Assembly: GCF_000001735.4 (NCBI RefSeq)
Contig: NC_003076.8
Span: 19,347,835-19,411,834, forward strand
Origin: Arabidopsis thaliana
Lineage: Eukaryota; Streptophyta; Magnoliopsida; Brassicales; Brassicaceae
Direction: 5' to 3'
DNA: 64,000 bases
Shown: piece by piece, positions 1 through 10,783 of the stretch
Layout: the number at the start of each line of letters is the position of its first letter
Position numbering within the stretch: position 1 is the first letter of the stretch
Notes under the pieces: model-generated
What the model saw: only the letters and a program-made list of their open reading frames with translations
Database searches by the model: none
What the model was told of the DNA's origin: nothing
Translations under genes and position numbers: made by a program

Positions 1-110
1 TAAATAATGGCTGTGAAGGGTAAAAGCGTCTTATCCTCAACGACCACCATCATCATCCAGCTAGCAGCAATTGGTTTTTCACTCACACACTAGAAACAAG
101 AAAAAGAAAG

Positions 111-143
111 ATGGGAGATTTAATGGCTCGGTCTCTCTCTTGA
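111..143 (+). promoter_or_regulatory. Upstream ORF in the GAUT4 leader
   Basis: A short ATG-to-TGA frame of 10 codons (MGDLMARSLS) ends 13 bases before the GAUT4 start at 157. Whether it lies in the mRNA depends on the transcription start site, which I cannot see. If transcribed, a small uORF this close to the main start would be expected to reduce initiation there. Confidence 0.45.
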
Positions 144-156
144 TCTGACGACGACG

Positions 157-2683
157 ATGATGGTGAAGCTTCGCAATCTTGTTCTTTTCTTCATGCTCCT
201 CACCGTCGTTGCTCATATCCTTCTCTACACCGATCCCGCTGCCTCCTTCAAGACCCCCTTTTGTCAGTAGTTCTCTCTCTCTTTCTCAATTCTCCGATTT
301 GAAATTTGCTTCTTATCATCTTCTTTGTTTCGTTCTGTAGCTAAACGCGATTTCCTCGAGGACGTAACCGCCTTGGTCCGTATCTTCTTCCCTCTATCTC
401 TCTCTCTCTTTTGATCTTCCCTTCCATTGCGTCACATTGTGTGTTTCCTTTTCAGACTTTCAATTCCGATGAGAATCGTTTGAATCTTCTTCCTCGGGTA
501 CCTTTTCTTTTTCCAGTTACTTATTGATTCGCCTCACTCAGATCTTAGCTCGTTTCTTCACTTTCTTCTTCACATTCATCTTTAGGAATCTCCCGCTGTG
601 CTCAGAGGAGGACTCGTCGGTGCTGTCTATTCCGATAAGAATTCACGGCGGCTAGGTAACTTCAATTCTCTCACTCGCCTCTCTCTGTGATGTCTTCCTT
701 ACTTGACTTGATTATTTTTTTTAACATTCTCAGACCAATTGTCTGCTCGAGTTCTTTCCGCCACCGACGATGATACTCACTCACATACTGACATTTCCAT
801 CAAACAAGTCACTCATGATGCAGCCTCAGACTCGCATATTAATAGGGTACGTGTTTTCCGGAGAATCAGATTGGATATTCCCTAAGTTGATTGGCTCCAG
901 ATTTGAATTTGATGCTTGGTAATAGTATATATTTGGATCCTTGTAGGAAAATATGCATGTTCAATTGACCCAACAAACCTCTGAAAAAGTTGATGAGCAA
1001 CCAGAGCCTAATGCTTTTGGAGCTAAGAAAGATACTGGAAACGTGTTGATGCCTGATGCTCAAGTGAGGCATCTTAAAGATCAGCTTATTAGGGCAAAGG
1101 TTTATCTTTCCCTTCCATCTGCAAAGGCCAATGCTCATTTTGTGAGAGAGCTTCGACTCCGTATTAAAGAAGTTCAACGGGCACTTGCAGATGCCTCCAA
1201 GGATTCGGATCTGCCAAAGACGTAAGTGTTTCTCACCTCTTGAAATATATGTTTCTTCCTCTTTAACTGATATTTCTCTGCCATTTTTTTGAACCCCAGT
1301 GCTATAGAAAAGCTAAAAGCAATGGAGCAAACACTGGCCAAAGGCAAGCAGATCCAAGATGACTGTTCTACAGTGGTCAAGAAGCTACGTGCTATGCTCC
1401 ACTCCGCAGATGAGCAGCTACGGGTCCATAAGAAGCAAACCATGTTTTTGACTCAATTGACTGCTAAGACCATTCCTAAAGGACTTCACTGCCTTCCTCT
1501 GCGCCTCACTACAGACTATTATGCTTTAAATTCATCTGAACAACAATTTCCAAATCAGGAGAAACTAGAAGATACTCAGCTGTATCACTATGCCCTTTTC
1601 TCTGATAATGTTTTGGCTACGTCAGTTGTTGTTAACTCTACCATAACCAATGCAAAGGTAAGAATTAACTTTCTTCTTTTGTTTGAACATGTAACTGTGT
1701 TTCTTTCTGTTAAACTTACGGTCTTAATGGTTTATTGGCAGCATCCCTTAAAGCATGTCTTCCACATCGTCACAGACAGACTCAATTATGCGGCAATGAG
1801 GATGTGGTTCCTGGACAATCCACCTGGCAAAGCCACCATCCAGGTTCAGAATGTTGAAGAATTTACATGGCTGAATTCAAGCTACAGTCCCGTTCTCAAA
1901 CAGCTTAGTTCTAGATCGATGATAGATTATTACTTCAGAGCCCACCATACAAATTCAGACACCAACTTGAAGTTCCGGAATCCAAAATACTTATCGATCC
2001 TTAATCATCTTCGTTTTTACTTGCCTGAGATCTTTCCCAAGCTCAGCAAAGTGCTCTTCTTGGATGATGATATAGTTGTGCAGAAGGACCTTTCTGGTCT
2101 TTGGTCAGTTGATCTGAAAGGTAATGTTAACGGTGCTGTAGAGACGTGTGGGGAAAGCTTTCATCGCTTTGACCGTTATCTGAACTTCTCAAATCCACTC
2201 ATTTCCAAGAACTTTGACCCTCGAGCTTGTGGTTGGGCGTATGGTATGAATGTCTTTGATCTGGATGAATGGAAGAGGCAAAACATCACAGAAGTTTATC
2301 ATCGATGGCAGGATCTGGTATGCAGAAAATATATATATGCTAGGTCGCATCTGTTTTGATTTCAAGAATGTTTGCTAATCATATACACGAACGATTTTAA
2401 ACTGCAGAATCAAGACCGAGAATTGTGGAAGCTAGGGACGTTGCCGCCTGGTCTAATCACATTTTGGAGACGAACATATCCGCTAGACCGGAAATGGCAC
2501 ATACTAGGGCTTGGATACAACCCGAGTGTGAACCAAAGGGATATTGAGAGGGCAGCCGTGATACACTATAATGGCAACCTCAAACCATGGCTAGAGATTG
2601 GGATTCCAAGATACAGAGGCTTCTGGTCAAAGCATGTAGACTATGAGCACGTTTATCTCAGAGAATGCAACATCAATCCTTAG
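157..2683 (+). CDS. GAUT4: Galacturonosyltransferase 4 (GT8 family), nine exons
   Basis: Exons 157-262, 341-375, 456-497, 586-655, 734-846, 947-1221, 1300-1657, 1742-2317 and 2408-2683 join into 616 codons plus stop. The product is a type II Golgi membrane protein: residues about 5-23 are a hydrophobic anchor (LVLFFMLLTVVAHILLY), then a variable stem region, then a GT8 catalytic domain over the C-terminal half. The GT8 metal/nucleotide-sugar motif is seen as LFLDDDIVVQKDLSGLW, and HYNGNLKPW near the C-terminus is the second family hallmark. The family transfers galacturonic acid from UDP-GalA during pectin homogalacturonan synthesis. ATG codons at 157 and 160 are adjacent; the first is used here. 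Length and sequence match the GAUT4 I remember (At5g47780). Exons 2 and 3 are only 35 and 42 nt. Confidence 0.95.
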
Positions 2684-3108
2684 AATTAGAGTCTGTTGTG
2701 AGGGCAATATTATACGTTTATAATCTGACGAGATGATCATTACATGAAATTGTATATGTCACGGTAAAAGGAGTTCCAATAGGCACGACCGATGTTATTA
2801 TTGCAACATATATATCAACAAGAGGAATGACAACGAAACAATGAAACAACTACTTTTCGTATTCCTTTTTGTCGCTGTTTATGTAAAGCAAGTGACAATT
2901 GACATAGGTCTATAGGAGACTTTAGACTTTAATCAAATTTGCCAAAGAGCAATACAACATAAATAGTCAAGCCGATTATCGAACCAGAGTAGCATGAATA
3001 TTAGCCCAGTGAAGACGAAAAGAGATTCGAATCGGAATTACGTGAATGTGATTTCGAATGACTCTGACAATACGTTTTGACTTGTGTAGTTTATTGTATA
3101 TTCAGTTT
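2684..3108. other. GAUT4 3' flank
   Basis: This stretch holds the 3' UTR of GAUT4 and AT-rich spacer. No open frame or repeat of note was seen until the farnesyl diphosphate synthase-like fragment that begins near 3109. Confidence 0.5.
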
Positions 3109-3333
3109 AACTCTGTCACCCGCCGTGTTCAACCTTGCTGGTTCAGAGTTCCACAGGTAAGTTTTTCATAATTTTCTCACGCTGCAGTCCACTTGAGTAG
3201 TACTCTAACACAATGTTACAGGTTGGTATGGTTGCCATCAACGATGGGATTCTACTTCGTAATCACATCCACAGGATTCTCAAAGCATTTCCGTGAAAAG
3301 CCTTACTATCTTGACCTAGTTGATTTGTTAGGA
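3109..3333 (+). pseudogene. Farnesyl diphosphate synthase fragment, intron retained, frameshifted
   Basis: Bases 3109-3156 read NSVTRRVQPCWFRVPQ, followed by GTAAGT and, after an intron ending in ACAG at 3221, VGMVAINDGILLRNHIHRILK from 3222. After 3284 the frame breaks, and homology resumes in another frame as HFREKPYYLDLVDLL, ending near 3330. Both parts match consecutive exons of plant farnesyl diphosphate synthase (the segment just after the first Asp-rich motif). The spliced intron position is kept, so this is a DNA-level duplicate rather than a reverse-transcribed copy. The lesions are the frameshift and absence of the rest of the gene. FPS1 is, as I recall, the next gene to the left (At5g47770), so this looks like a local partial duplication. 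No promoter or start is visible. Confidence 0.85.
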
Positions 3334-3561
3334 TATGAAATTCACTGATCCATAAAAAAAAACATAGGGGTACGTTTAGAAGAATACATAAAGTATAGGG
3401 ACTGAAGCTGCAAATTTATGTTCTCAGTAGATGTTCGATCTTTGGACAGAATTGAAGAAAGGAGAAACCCTAGACTGAGTCTGGTTACTTGAAGGGGATC
3501 ATGTGAATACGTCGACTGGTAAAGAAAGAAAGATTGCTGCTTTTTAGATTTAGATTCGAGA

Positions 3562-4745
3562 ATGTATGGAAGATCTGGTCTTGACAGGTTTAAGAAGTCC
3601 CAAACTTCGGAACCCTTCTCTGTATCAGCAAATCCTCCTCCGGTGGTACAACAACATCTGTCTCCGGAGGCATTGTCGGGGCAAAAAACTCAGATTGGAG
3701 CTGGTCAATCAAACTGGCATCCCCCTGATTGGGCGATTGAGCCTCGTGCCGGTGTCTACTCTCTGGAAGTTGTGAAAGACGGCCAGATCCTTGATCGGAT
3801 TCATCTAGATAGACGAAGGCATATCTTCGGGAGACAACATCAGACTTGTGATTTTGTCCTTGATCATCAGTCTGTTTCCCGCCAGCATGCCGCAGTTGTT
3901 CCTCACAAGAATGGCAGGTTTGTCATCGCTACTCAATTCTCTCATCACAGCTTTGGCCACTGTTGACATGAGTCTTTTTTATTTTTTGTAGCATCTTTGT
4001 GATTGACTTGGGATCAGCTCATGGTACGTTTGTTGCAAATGAGAGGTTGACTAAAGATACTCCTGTAGAGCTTGAAGTGGGTCAATCCTTACGATTTGCT
4101 GCCTCCACAAGAATCTACCTTCTGAGAAAGAACAGTGAGGCTCTCTTTTCTCGCCCTCCACCTCCAGCTGAGATTAAGCTTCCTCCACCTCCTGATGCTT
4201 CTGATGAGGAAGCTGTTGTTGCTTACAATACCTTGCTGAATCGATATGGTTTAAGCAATGGAGAATCTGGTGGTATGTTAGGGAAAAGGAAAGAGAAGAC
4301 CGGATCAGAAGCGGGAGTGGCTAAGAGGATGAAGAAAGTGAGAGTGAGCTTCAGGGATCAACTAGGAGGAGAGCTGGCTGAGATTGTTGGCATGTCTGAT
4401 GGAGCAGACGTGGAAACAGAGCCTGGTCCTATAAATGTCAAAGAAGGAAGCCTCGTTGGGAAATATGAATCACTGGTGCGAGTGACACTCATACCCAAAG
4501 GCAAAGTGAAGGAAGAGAAAGCCTTTACAGGAGGAACAAGAGGAGGTGTAACAGATCGACTCCAGGAAGCTATGAATATGTTGAAACGGGGTCCAAAAAC
4601 AGGGATTTACGATGACCTTTACGGTGGTGACTCACTTGCCAAGGCTGTTGGTACGTCATGGGCTTCTGTGAGTCAACCAGCAGCTGAAACTGAATGTGGA
4701 GGGGTTGGTGAAGAAGATGATAACGACGATCTGTTTGGTGACTAA
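3562..4745 (+). CDS. FHA-domain protein, NIPP1 (PPP1R8)-like
   Basis: Two exons, 3562-3917 and 3992-4745, give 369 residues. An FHA domain spans about residues 70-150, with the core phosphopeptide-binding signature (FGRQHQTCDFVLDHQSVSRQHA, given here as FGRQ...DHQSVSRQHA, then DLGSAHGTFVANERL). Downstream of the domain, bases 4341-4352 encode RVSF at residues 236-239 preceded by basic residues (KRMKKV); this fits the RVxF docking motif for protein phosphatase 1. FHA domain followed by RVxF is the layout of animal NIPP1, a nuclear PP1 regulator bound to spliceosomal factors. The C-terminus is acidic (EEDDNDDLFGD). I recall the locus as At5g47790, annotated only as an SMAD/FHA protein. The NIPP1 assignment is inference from domain order and the docking motif. 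Confidence 0.88.
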
Positions 4746-6336
4746 CTGATTTTGAACACTGAGATTCCTTTAAGTAACTCTTCTTCTTCTCTAATGCCTA
4801 CATTCCATTCCAAAGGCATTGGTATGTTGTTTCCTCTTTGTCTATCCAATGGCTGCAGCAAGAAAAGAGAGCAGCTCTAAGCCCAGGCCCATTGTCTTGT
4901 GTTATAAGTAAGAACCCTGAAATTTGATATGAGCTTGAGCCTGGTCAGTGGTCATTCTAGTTGTGGGTCTTAACAGGAGATGCATTACATAGATAGTCAT
5001 TACAAATAGTGTGGAGAGTAGAGAGTAGGGCCAATGCAAATGGAGTGCATTTGATTAGACCACTACTGACTTACAGATTCTCTCCTCAAGGCAGACCAAT
5101 TCCATCAGAAGAGGACATTTGTACTCAAATACCTCTCCTCTCATTCTTTTTCACTTTTGCCTTTTTGCATTATTAAAACAGCACACTAATGATGTGGGTT
5201 GACTTCCCTCTCCCCCACAAAAACAGAGATTCCATGGGGGGAAATGGACAACAAGTAAAACACTTGTAAAAATGGTAATCTGCCTCTGATGCTTTAAGAT
5301 ATGATTTGGGGATCAATGCATCTTTGCTTTGGGATTTGCTTTGTGACAGTTAGTATAAAGAAGAGAGAAGCTGAATGTGCTGCAACCAAATTAAAACTCT
5401 CTTTTGAGTTAAGCCTATATCCAACTCCTACTCTTCCTAGTGTGGTCCATTGTATTTATCATAAGAGTAAACTCGCTTGTAATAAATTATAGTAGGGAAA
5501 GGTGGAAGACCCACTTTTGTTTCTCACTTTCTTTCTGTTTGGTGAGAAGTTGTTTTCCTTATGCAAAAGATGGAATGCATGAAGGACACTTGTGTCTGGC
5601 TTTTTATTTATTTTGGTTGTGGATACTTTCATGATATACTTTACGACCTCAACCCTTTAATACCACACAATCTACCTCCATTCATCTTTTCTCTTCTCTT
5701 AATTTTCACCTTATCTCCCAACGAGACCATAGAGGAGTTACTGACTCCAACTTATAGCTACTAGCTATGCTGCGTAACTCTCTTAAACACTACCTTGGCA
5801 CCTATGACAAATATGTTAGTGAGCCAACTTTTCTGGCTTTGATTTTCAAACCAAACAAGTATGAAGGAAATACATATCAGACACCATTTGGAGACTTGAG
5901 TCCATGCGGGGAGCAACAAGTGACGAGGCCGGGACCCTTGTTGCCATTCAACTCTCTCTCTCTCTTGGGATTTAATTTCACTAACACTTTATGTCAATTT
6001 GATCATTACCACTTTCACATCTCTCTCTCTTCTCCTTCTTCTTCTTCTTCTTCTTCCTCCCTCATATCAACCTTTGAGCACACCAGTTTTCATGGTAAAA
6101 TCAATCATCCTTTTGCTTTATCTTTTTCGTTTTTTTTTCTCTCTCTTTTGGTTTTCAGAATTGTATCATAAACAGACTACATGTGAGTTTGTATCATTTA
6201 GGAATACATATAATAAAATTTCAGCTTCATCAATATGTAATTATCTTCCTGTGTCTTTCCCACTTTTACCTAAAGATTTGATCACTTTCTCATCATATGT
6301 ATATATATATTCCTCTTGAACGCAGAGAAGTCTAGG
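4746..6336. other. Intergenic region, leader of the NPH3 gene, CTT microsatellite
   Basis: Small open frames between 5300 and 6320 have no codon bias or recognisable domains and look spurious. The region is pyrimidine-rich toward its right end, with a (CTT)n tract at about 6035-6060 and CT runs at 5950 and 6020, typical of Arabidopsis 5' UTRs. A possible 5'-UTR splice acceptor (GAACGCAG) lies at about 6317-6324, just before the ATG at 6337. Confidence 0.5.
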
Positions 6337-8292
6337 ATGAAGTTCATGAAAATCGGAACAAAGCCTGACACTTTCTACACTCAAGAGGCTTCAAGGTTGT
6401 TCCTTGATCTCTTTGCCTCTAAATTTCCCAAATTCCATTTCTCTGACAAAATTTTTACACTGCAGGATTTTGATAACAGACACACCTAACGATCTTGTTA
6501 TTAGAATCAACAACACCACTTATCATCTCCACAGGGTATATATCTCGATTGACTCTCTTATCATAGCAGCACACACATATATGTATGTTAATAGTGGTTT
6601 CCATCTTTGTCTGCAGTCTTGTCTTGTTCCAAAATGTGGGCTGTTGCGAAGGCTTTGCACTGATTTAGAGGAGTCTGATACTGTTACCATAGAGCTGAAT
6701 GACATACCTGGTGGAGCCGATGCTTTTGAGTTGTGTGCTAAGTTCTGCTATGATATCACAATCAACCTCAGTGCTCATAACCTTGTGAATGCTCTCTGTG
6801 CCTCCAAGTTTCTTCGGATGTCTGATTCCGTTGACAAGGGAAATCTGTTACCAAAGCTTGAAGCTTTTTTCCACTCCTGCATTCTCCAAGGCTGGAAGGA
6901 CTCCATTGTCACTTTGCAGTCCACTACCAAATTGCCAGAATGGTGTGAAAATCTTGGAATCGTCAGAAAGTGTATAGATTCAATTGTGGAGAAGATCCTC
7001 ACTCCAACTTCAGAGGTCTCCTGGTCTCATACATACACCAGACCAGGCTACGCGAAGAGACAGCATCACTCTGTTCCAAGAGACTGGTGGACGGAAGACA
7101 TATCAGACCTCGACTTGGACTTATTCCGCTGTGTCATCACAGCAGCCAGGTCAACCTTCACGTTGCCACCTCAGCTCATTGGTGAAGCTTTGCATGTCTA
7201 CACTTGCCGTTGGTTACCATACTTCAAATCAAACAGCCATTCAGGTTTCTCAGTTAAAGAAAACGAAGCAGCACTGGAAAGGCATCGGCGTCTTGTTAAC
7301 ACAGTTGTGAATATGATTCCTGCAGATAAAGGGTCGGTTTCTGAGGGTTTTCTGCTGAGACTTGTTAGCATAGCGAGTTATGTGAGAGCATCTCTCACAA
7401 CAAAGACTGAGTTGATTAGAAAATCTAGTCTGCAACTCGAGGAGGCAACTCTTGAAGACCTCTTGTTGCCTTCACACTCATCCTCTCATCTCCATCGCTA
7501 CGATACCGACTTGGTTGCTACAGTTCTTGAGAGTTTTTTAATGCTCTGGAGAAGACAGTCTTCTGCGCATCTTTCTAGTAACAACACTCAATTGCTGCAT
7601 TCAATCAGGAAGGTGGCAAAGCTTATTGACTCCTATCTTCAGGCAGTCGCACAAGATGTCCATATGCCAGTTTCCAAATTTGTGTCTCTTTCTGAGGCAG
7701 TGCCCGACATTGCACGCCAGAGCCATGACAGACTTTACAAAGCGATCAACATATTTCTCAAGGTATCAGATGCTCTGGCCTGCTCAAGGGCAACTAGCTA
7801 TGGTTGAGAGTCTCACCAACCTACTTTCAGAAATCATACATTTTGCATACAGTACTTGAAACTGATAAAACATTTGTAACATGGCAGGTGCATCCCGAGA
7901 TAAGCAAAGAAGAGAAAAAACGACTATGCAGAAGTCTTGACTGCCAGAAATTGTCTGCACAAGTACGTGCACACGCTGTGAAAAATGAGAGGATGCCATT
8001 AAGAACGGTCGTCCAAGCACTCTTCTTCGACCAAGAGAGCGGTTCCAAGGGAGCATCAAGTCGATCAGAGAGCCAAGAACTCTTCACAAGAGGTAAAGAG
8101 ACACCCACTGATGAACATAGCATGATGCACAAGCTTCACCTAGGTCCAGCTTCTACAGGGAAAGCTAAGAACGTGCTTGAAGAGGGATGCAAAAGAGGAG
8201 AAGAGAAAACCAGATCCAGTACAGATCCTAAGAAGATAGTGTGGAAAGGAACAGGGTCAGAACATAAGCATCATATAAGTAGAGACAGGTAG
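6337..8292 (+). CDS. NPH3/RPT2-like family protein (BTB and NPH3 domains)
   Basis: Exons 6337-6395, 6466-6535, 6617-7762 and 7888-8292 give 559 residues. The N-terminal part (about 28-110) is BTB/POZ-like ([19 protein letters not shown] then [15 protein letters not shown]). The NPH3 domain runs from about 199 ([19 protein letters not shown]) to about 463, with the family hallmark [20 protein letters not shown] at about 411. The C-terminal tail is basic and Ser-rich. NPH3-like proteins act with phototropins and as adaptors for CUL3 ubiquitin ligases at the plasma membrane; the role of this member is not evident. The start was chosen because [19 protein letters not shown] is the conserved N-terminus of the family; a longer frame that reads through intron 1 from 6404 is not supported. 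I recall the locus as At5g47800. Confidence 0.93.
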
Positions 8293-8734
8293 TGGGGACT
8301 ATACGTCTTAGGCCACAGAGATTCAGTTTCTTGTTTGCACTCGCCAGATTTCTGGTTCTTTTATTTTTCTTTCTAAAAAGAATTGATGATGATTGTAGAT
8401 GGTTAATGTAAACCCAGTGGCACGATCTGTATTAATACAATGCAGAGCTCAAGCTCCTGCTCAACCACTCTCTCTTATGTGCTTAAGAAAACGGTTCAGC
8501 AACAAGCATGAGCCATGGGATAATATGTAGTAATGTGCTTATTAGGATAAATAGGTTCAAGGATCACATACTTTGTTTCAACCTTTTTTTTCCTAGAAAT
8601 CAAGCATTGTTCCCTTGTTGACAATTACTGTTATTTAGATAAGGACATAAGATTGCCTTGATAGTTTCATTGTATACATAATAAGATTATTACTTGCTTA
8701 CAAGATTTTCGCCTCACGCTCGTTCTCAGGGTGA
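8293..8734. other. Convergent 3' flanks of the NPH3 gene and PFK2
   Basis: The two genes end tail to tail here. Only AT-rich 3' UTR-type sequence was seen. Confidence 0.5.
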
Positions 8735-10155
8735 TTAACCCTTAACGTTCGTTTCAAAATCAGGCTGGTTTGTGACTGAGCGCACCCAGGCCCACTTGTG
8801 GTCACGCGTGTTTACTTGGTTCTTAGTCTGTGCCACCTCCTCTAAGGGGATATAAGCATAGTTCCCATTGATCGGGCCAGGGACGAACCCTGTGTAACCA
8901 GCCATGACTCCATGGATAGCCGAGTGGGCCAAGAGTGTACAATACAAGTTATCCGTAGCATTTGCAGGTACAGCTCTTATCATGTAAGTCGGATCGATAT
9001 ACTTGACAGTGAAGAGCTCGTCTGGATGCTCTCGCTCCCACCAGGCCTTGAGCACGGACTTAAACCAGACTCCCACATCCAAGAAAACTGCGTTGCCAGA
9101 TTCATCCCTCTCTTGTTTCTGTGATTCATTTCTTGGGATCATCTCTTGACCTGCCCCTTCAGCCACAACAAGAACAGCATGCCCACGTTCTTTTAGTCTC
9201 TTCTCCAAAAACTCAAAGAGCCCACCTTTGCCTTCAAGGTAGAAGTCCATCTCAGGGATCAAACAACAGTCCACATCACGGCTGCTAAGAGTGGCATGTA
9301 GAGCAATGTGACCAGTACTTCTGCCCATAAGCTTCACAAGTCCAATGCCATTGACTGCACTCTCGGCCTCCACGTGAGCAGCAGATATAGCCTCCTGAGC
9401 CATCTCTACAGCCGTTTGAAAGCCAAATGATCTATCAATGATGCCGACATCGTTGTCTACGGTTTTGGGAATAACCGTGATTCCCACCTCCAGTTTCCTG
9501 AGGCTGATTTCCTTGAAGATCTCAACAGCCCCACGCATTGTGCCGTCTCCTCCTATTATATACACCTGACGAGGGCAAAAGAGGAAACATCAACTTTGAA
9601 CTTCCCTATGATAATGTTACAGAACAAGTAAAAATGAATCAGGGAAGAGACCTGGTTATAACCGTTGAGATGAATGGCATCGACGATCTTTTGGAGATGG
9701 AAGCCACCTCGAGAAGTGGCGAGGACAGTGCCACCCTTCTTGTGCCAATCATGAACCGCCTTGGGATCTAACTTGACGGCTTTCATGGAATAAAAGCCTC
9801 TGTAACCAGCTGGTATCCCATATATCTCTCTCACACCGTACAGCTCCCAAAGACCCACCACGAGTTCTCTTATGACTGTGTTCATGCCAGGGCACAGCCC
9901 ACCGCACGTAACGATCGCCGCCTTGACAGCTGATGGCTCGTACATGATCTCACGGCGAGGCCCAGCCCTGTGGTAGGCCACGCGTGATTGGGAGTGGGCG
10001 GAGTGGTCGTAGGCGACCTGGGCGAGGATGACGTCAGAAGGAGTGATGTAGAAGCCATTGGAGGGGTGGAAGTAGGGATTATCTTCCAGTGGATTACGTC
10101 GGTGACGGAGGCCGGAGAGAGATGGGAGCTTCCTGATGCTAGTTTCGGCGGCCAT
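8735..10155 (-). CDS. PFK2: ATP-dependent 6-phosphofructokinase 2
   Basis: Two exons on the minus strand, 10155-9652 and 9565-8735, give 444 residues. It phosphorylates fructose 6-phosphate with ATP in glycolysis. Motifs seen are [11 protein letters not shown] (ATP site entrance), [10 protein letters not shown] (GGDGT marks the ATP-dependent rather than PPi-dependent type), PKTVDNDV (catalytic PKTxDND) and [10 protein letters not shown] (substrate site). There is no obvious plastid transit peptide, so the enzyme is probably cytosolic. The frame stays open upstream of 10155 but has no further ATG, so [10 protein letters not shown] is taken as the start. A LINE lies about 390 bp upstream, in opposite orientation. 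I recall the locus as At5g47810. Confidence 0.94.
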
Positions 10156-10534
10156 TCTTCGGTGATGAGTGACAACATCGGCAAATTTAGTTAGGGTAAA
10201 AGAATCGGAGGAGGCGGCGGAGACGTGGCAAACGCAGTCGCGCAGGCCTCGACACGTCACCTAGTCGCTTTATTTAATACAACTAGAGTTTGTTTTATTT
10301 AATACAGCTATGAGTTTTTTACCCGCGCAAGGGAAAGATAATTTCACCAAAAGAAACATAAATTACAGAGATTAAACATACACTTTAACAAGTTTAATAT
10401 ATGCCGAAATTATTATAAACGATCAAACATAACGTGTTTAGTACAAACGATTTATCTCTTACTATATAACTCAAAATAATACCAAAATCATCAAACATTT
10501 TGATAGCACTATACAGAAACACTCAATCACAAAA
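10156..10534. other. PFK2 upstream region, truncated by a LINE insertion
   Basis: This is the only sequence between the PFK2 start codon and the LINE 5' junction. It is GC-rich near the PFK2 start and AT-rich from 10260. No coding potential was seen. Confidence 0.5.
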
Positions 10535-10544
10535 CCAACATTTT
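10535..10544. repeat. Target-site duplication, left copy
   Basis: CCAACATTTT occurs here and again at 16231-16240, immediately after the poly-A end of the LINE. A 10-bp direct repeat is in the size range expected from target-primed reverse transcription. Confidence 0.65.
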
Positions 10545-10783
10545 TCAAAAACAAGCAAAGTTCATCAACGATCTTTTGCTCATGAGCAGATCTGAGGGCG
10601 CTTTTTAGGCGATAATTCGTATCATTATCTCCACCTCCGGTTGGCCTCACGCCGTCGGTGAGAACTCTCACCTCCTCCGTTTCTCTCCGATTCAAAGTGC
10701 CTACTTTTTCTGTTCTGCAGCGGCAGCGTTTGCTGCGGCGTTGCTTGCCTGTCCCGGAGTCATCTTCATATCTCTCTCTCTCC

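Noticed and set aside
5301-6319. Several 60-130 codon open frames upstream of the NPH3 gene
   Set aside because: They overlap each other, are low-complexity (Ser/Leu/Phe from CT-rich DNA) and show no domain or splice logic.
6404-6465. N-terminal extension of the NPH3 frame from 6404
   Set aside because: It is intron 1 read through. Splicing 6395 to 6466 joins the conserved family N-terminus [13 protein letters not shown] to RILITD in frame.
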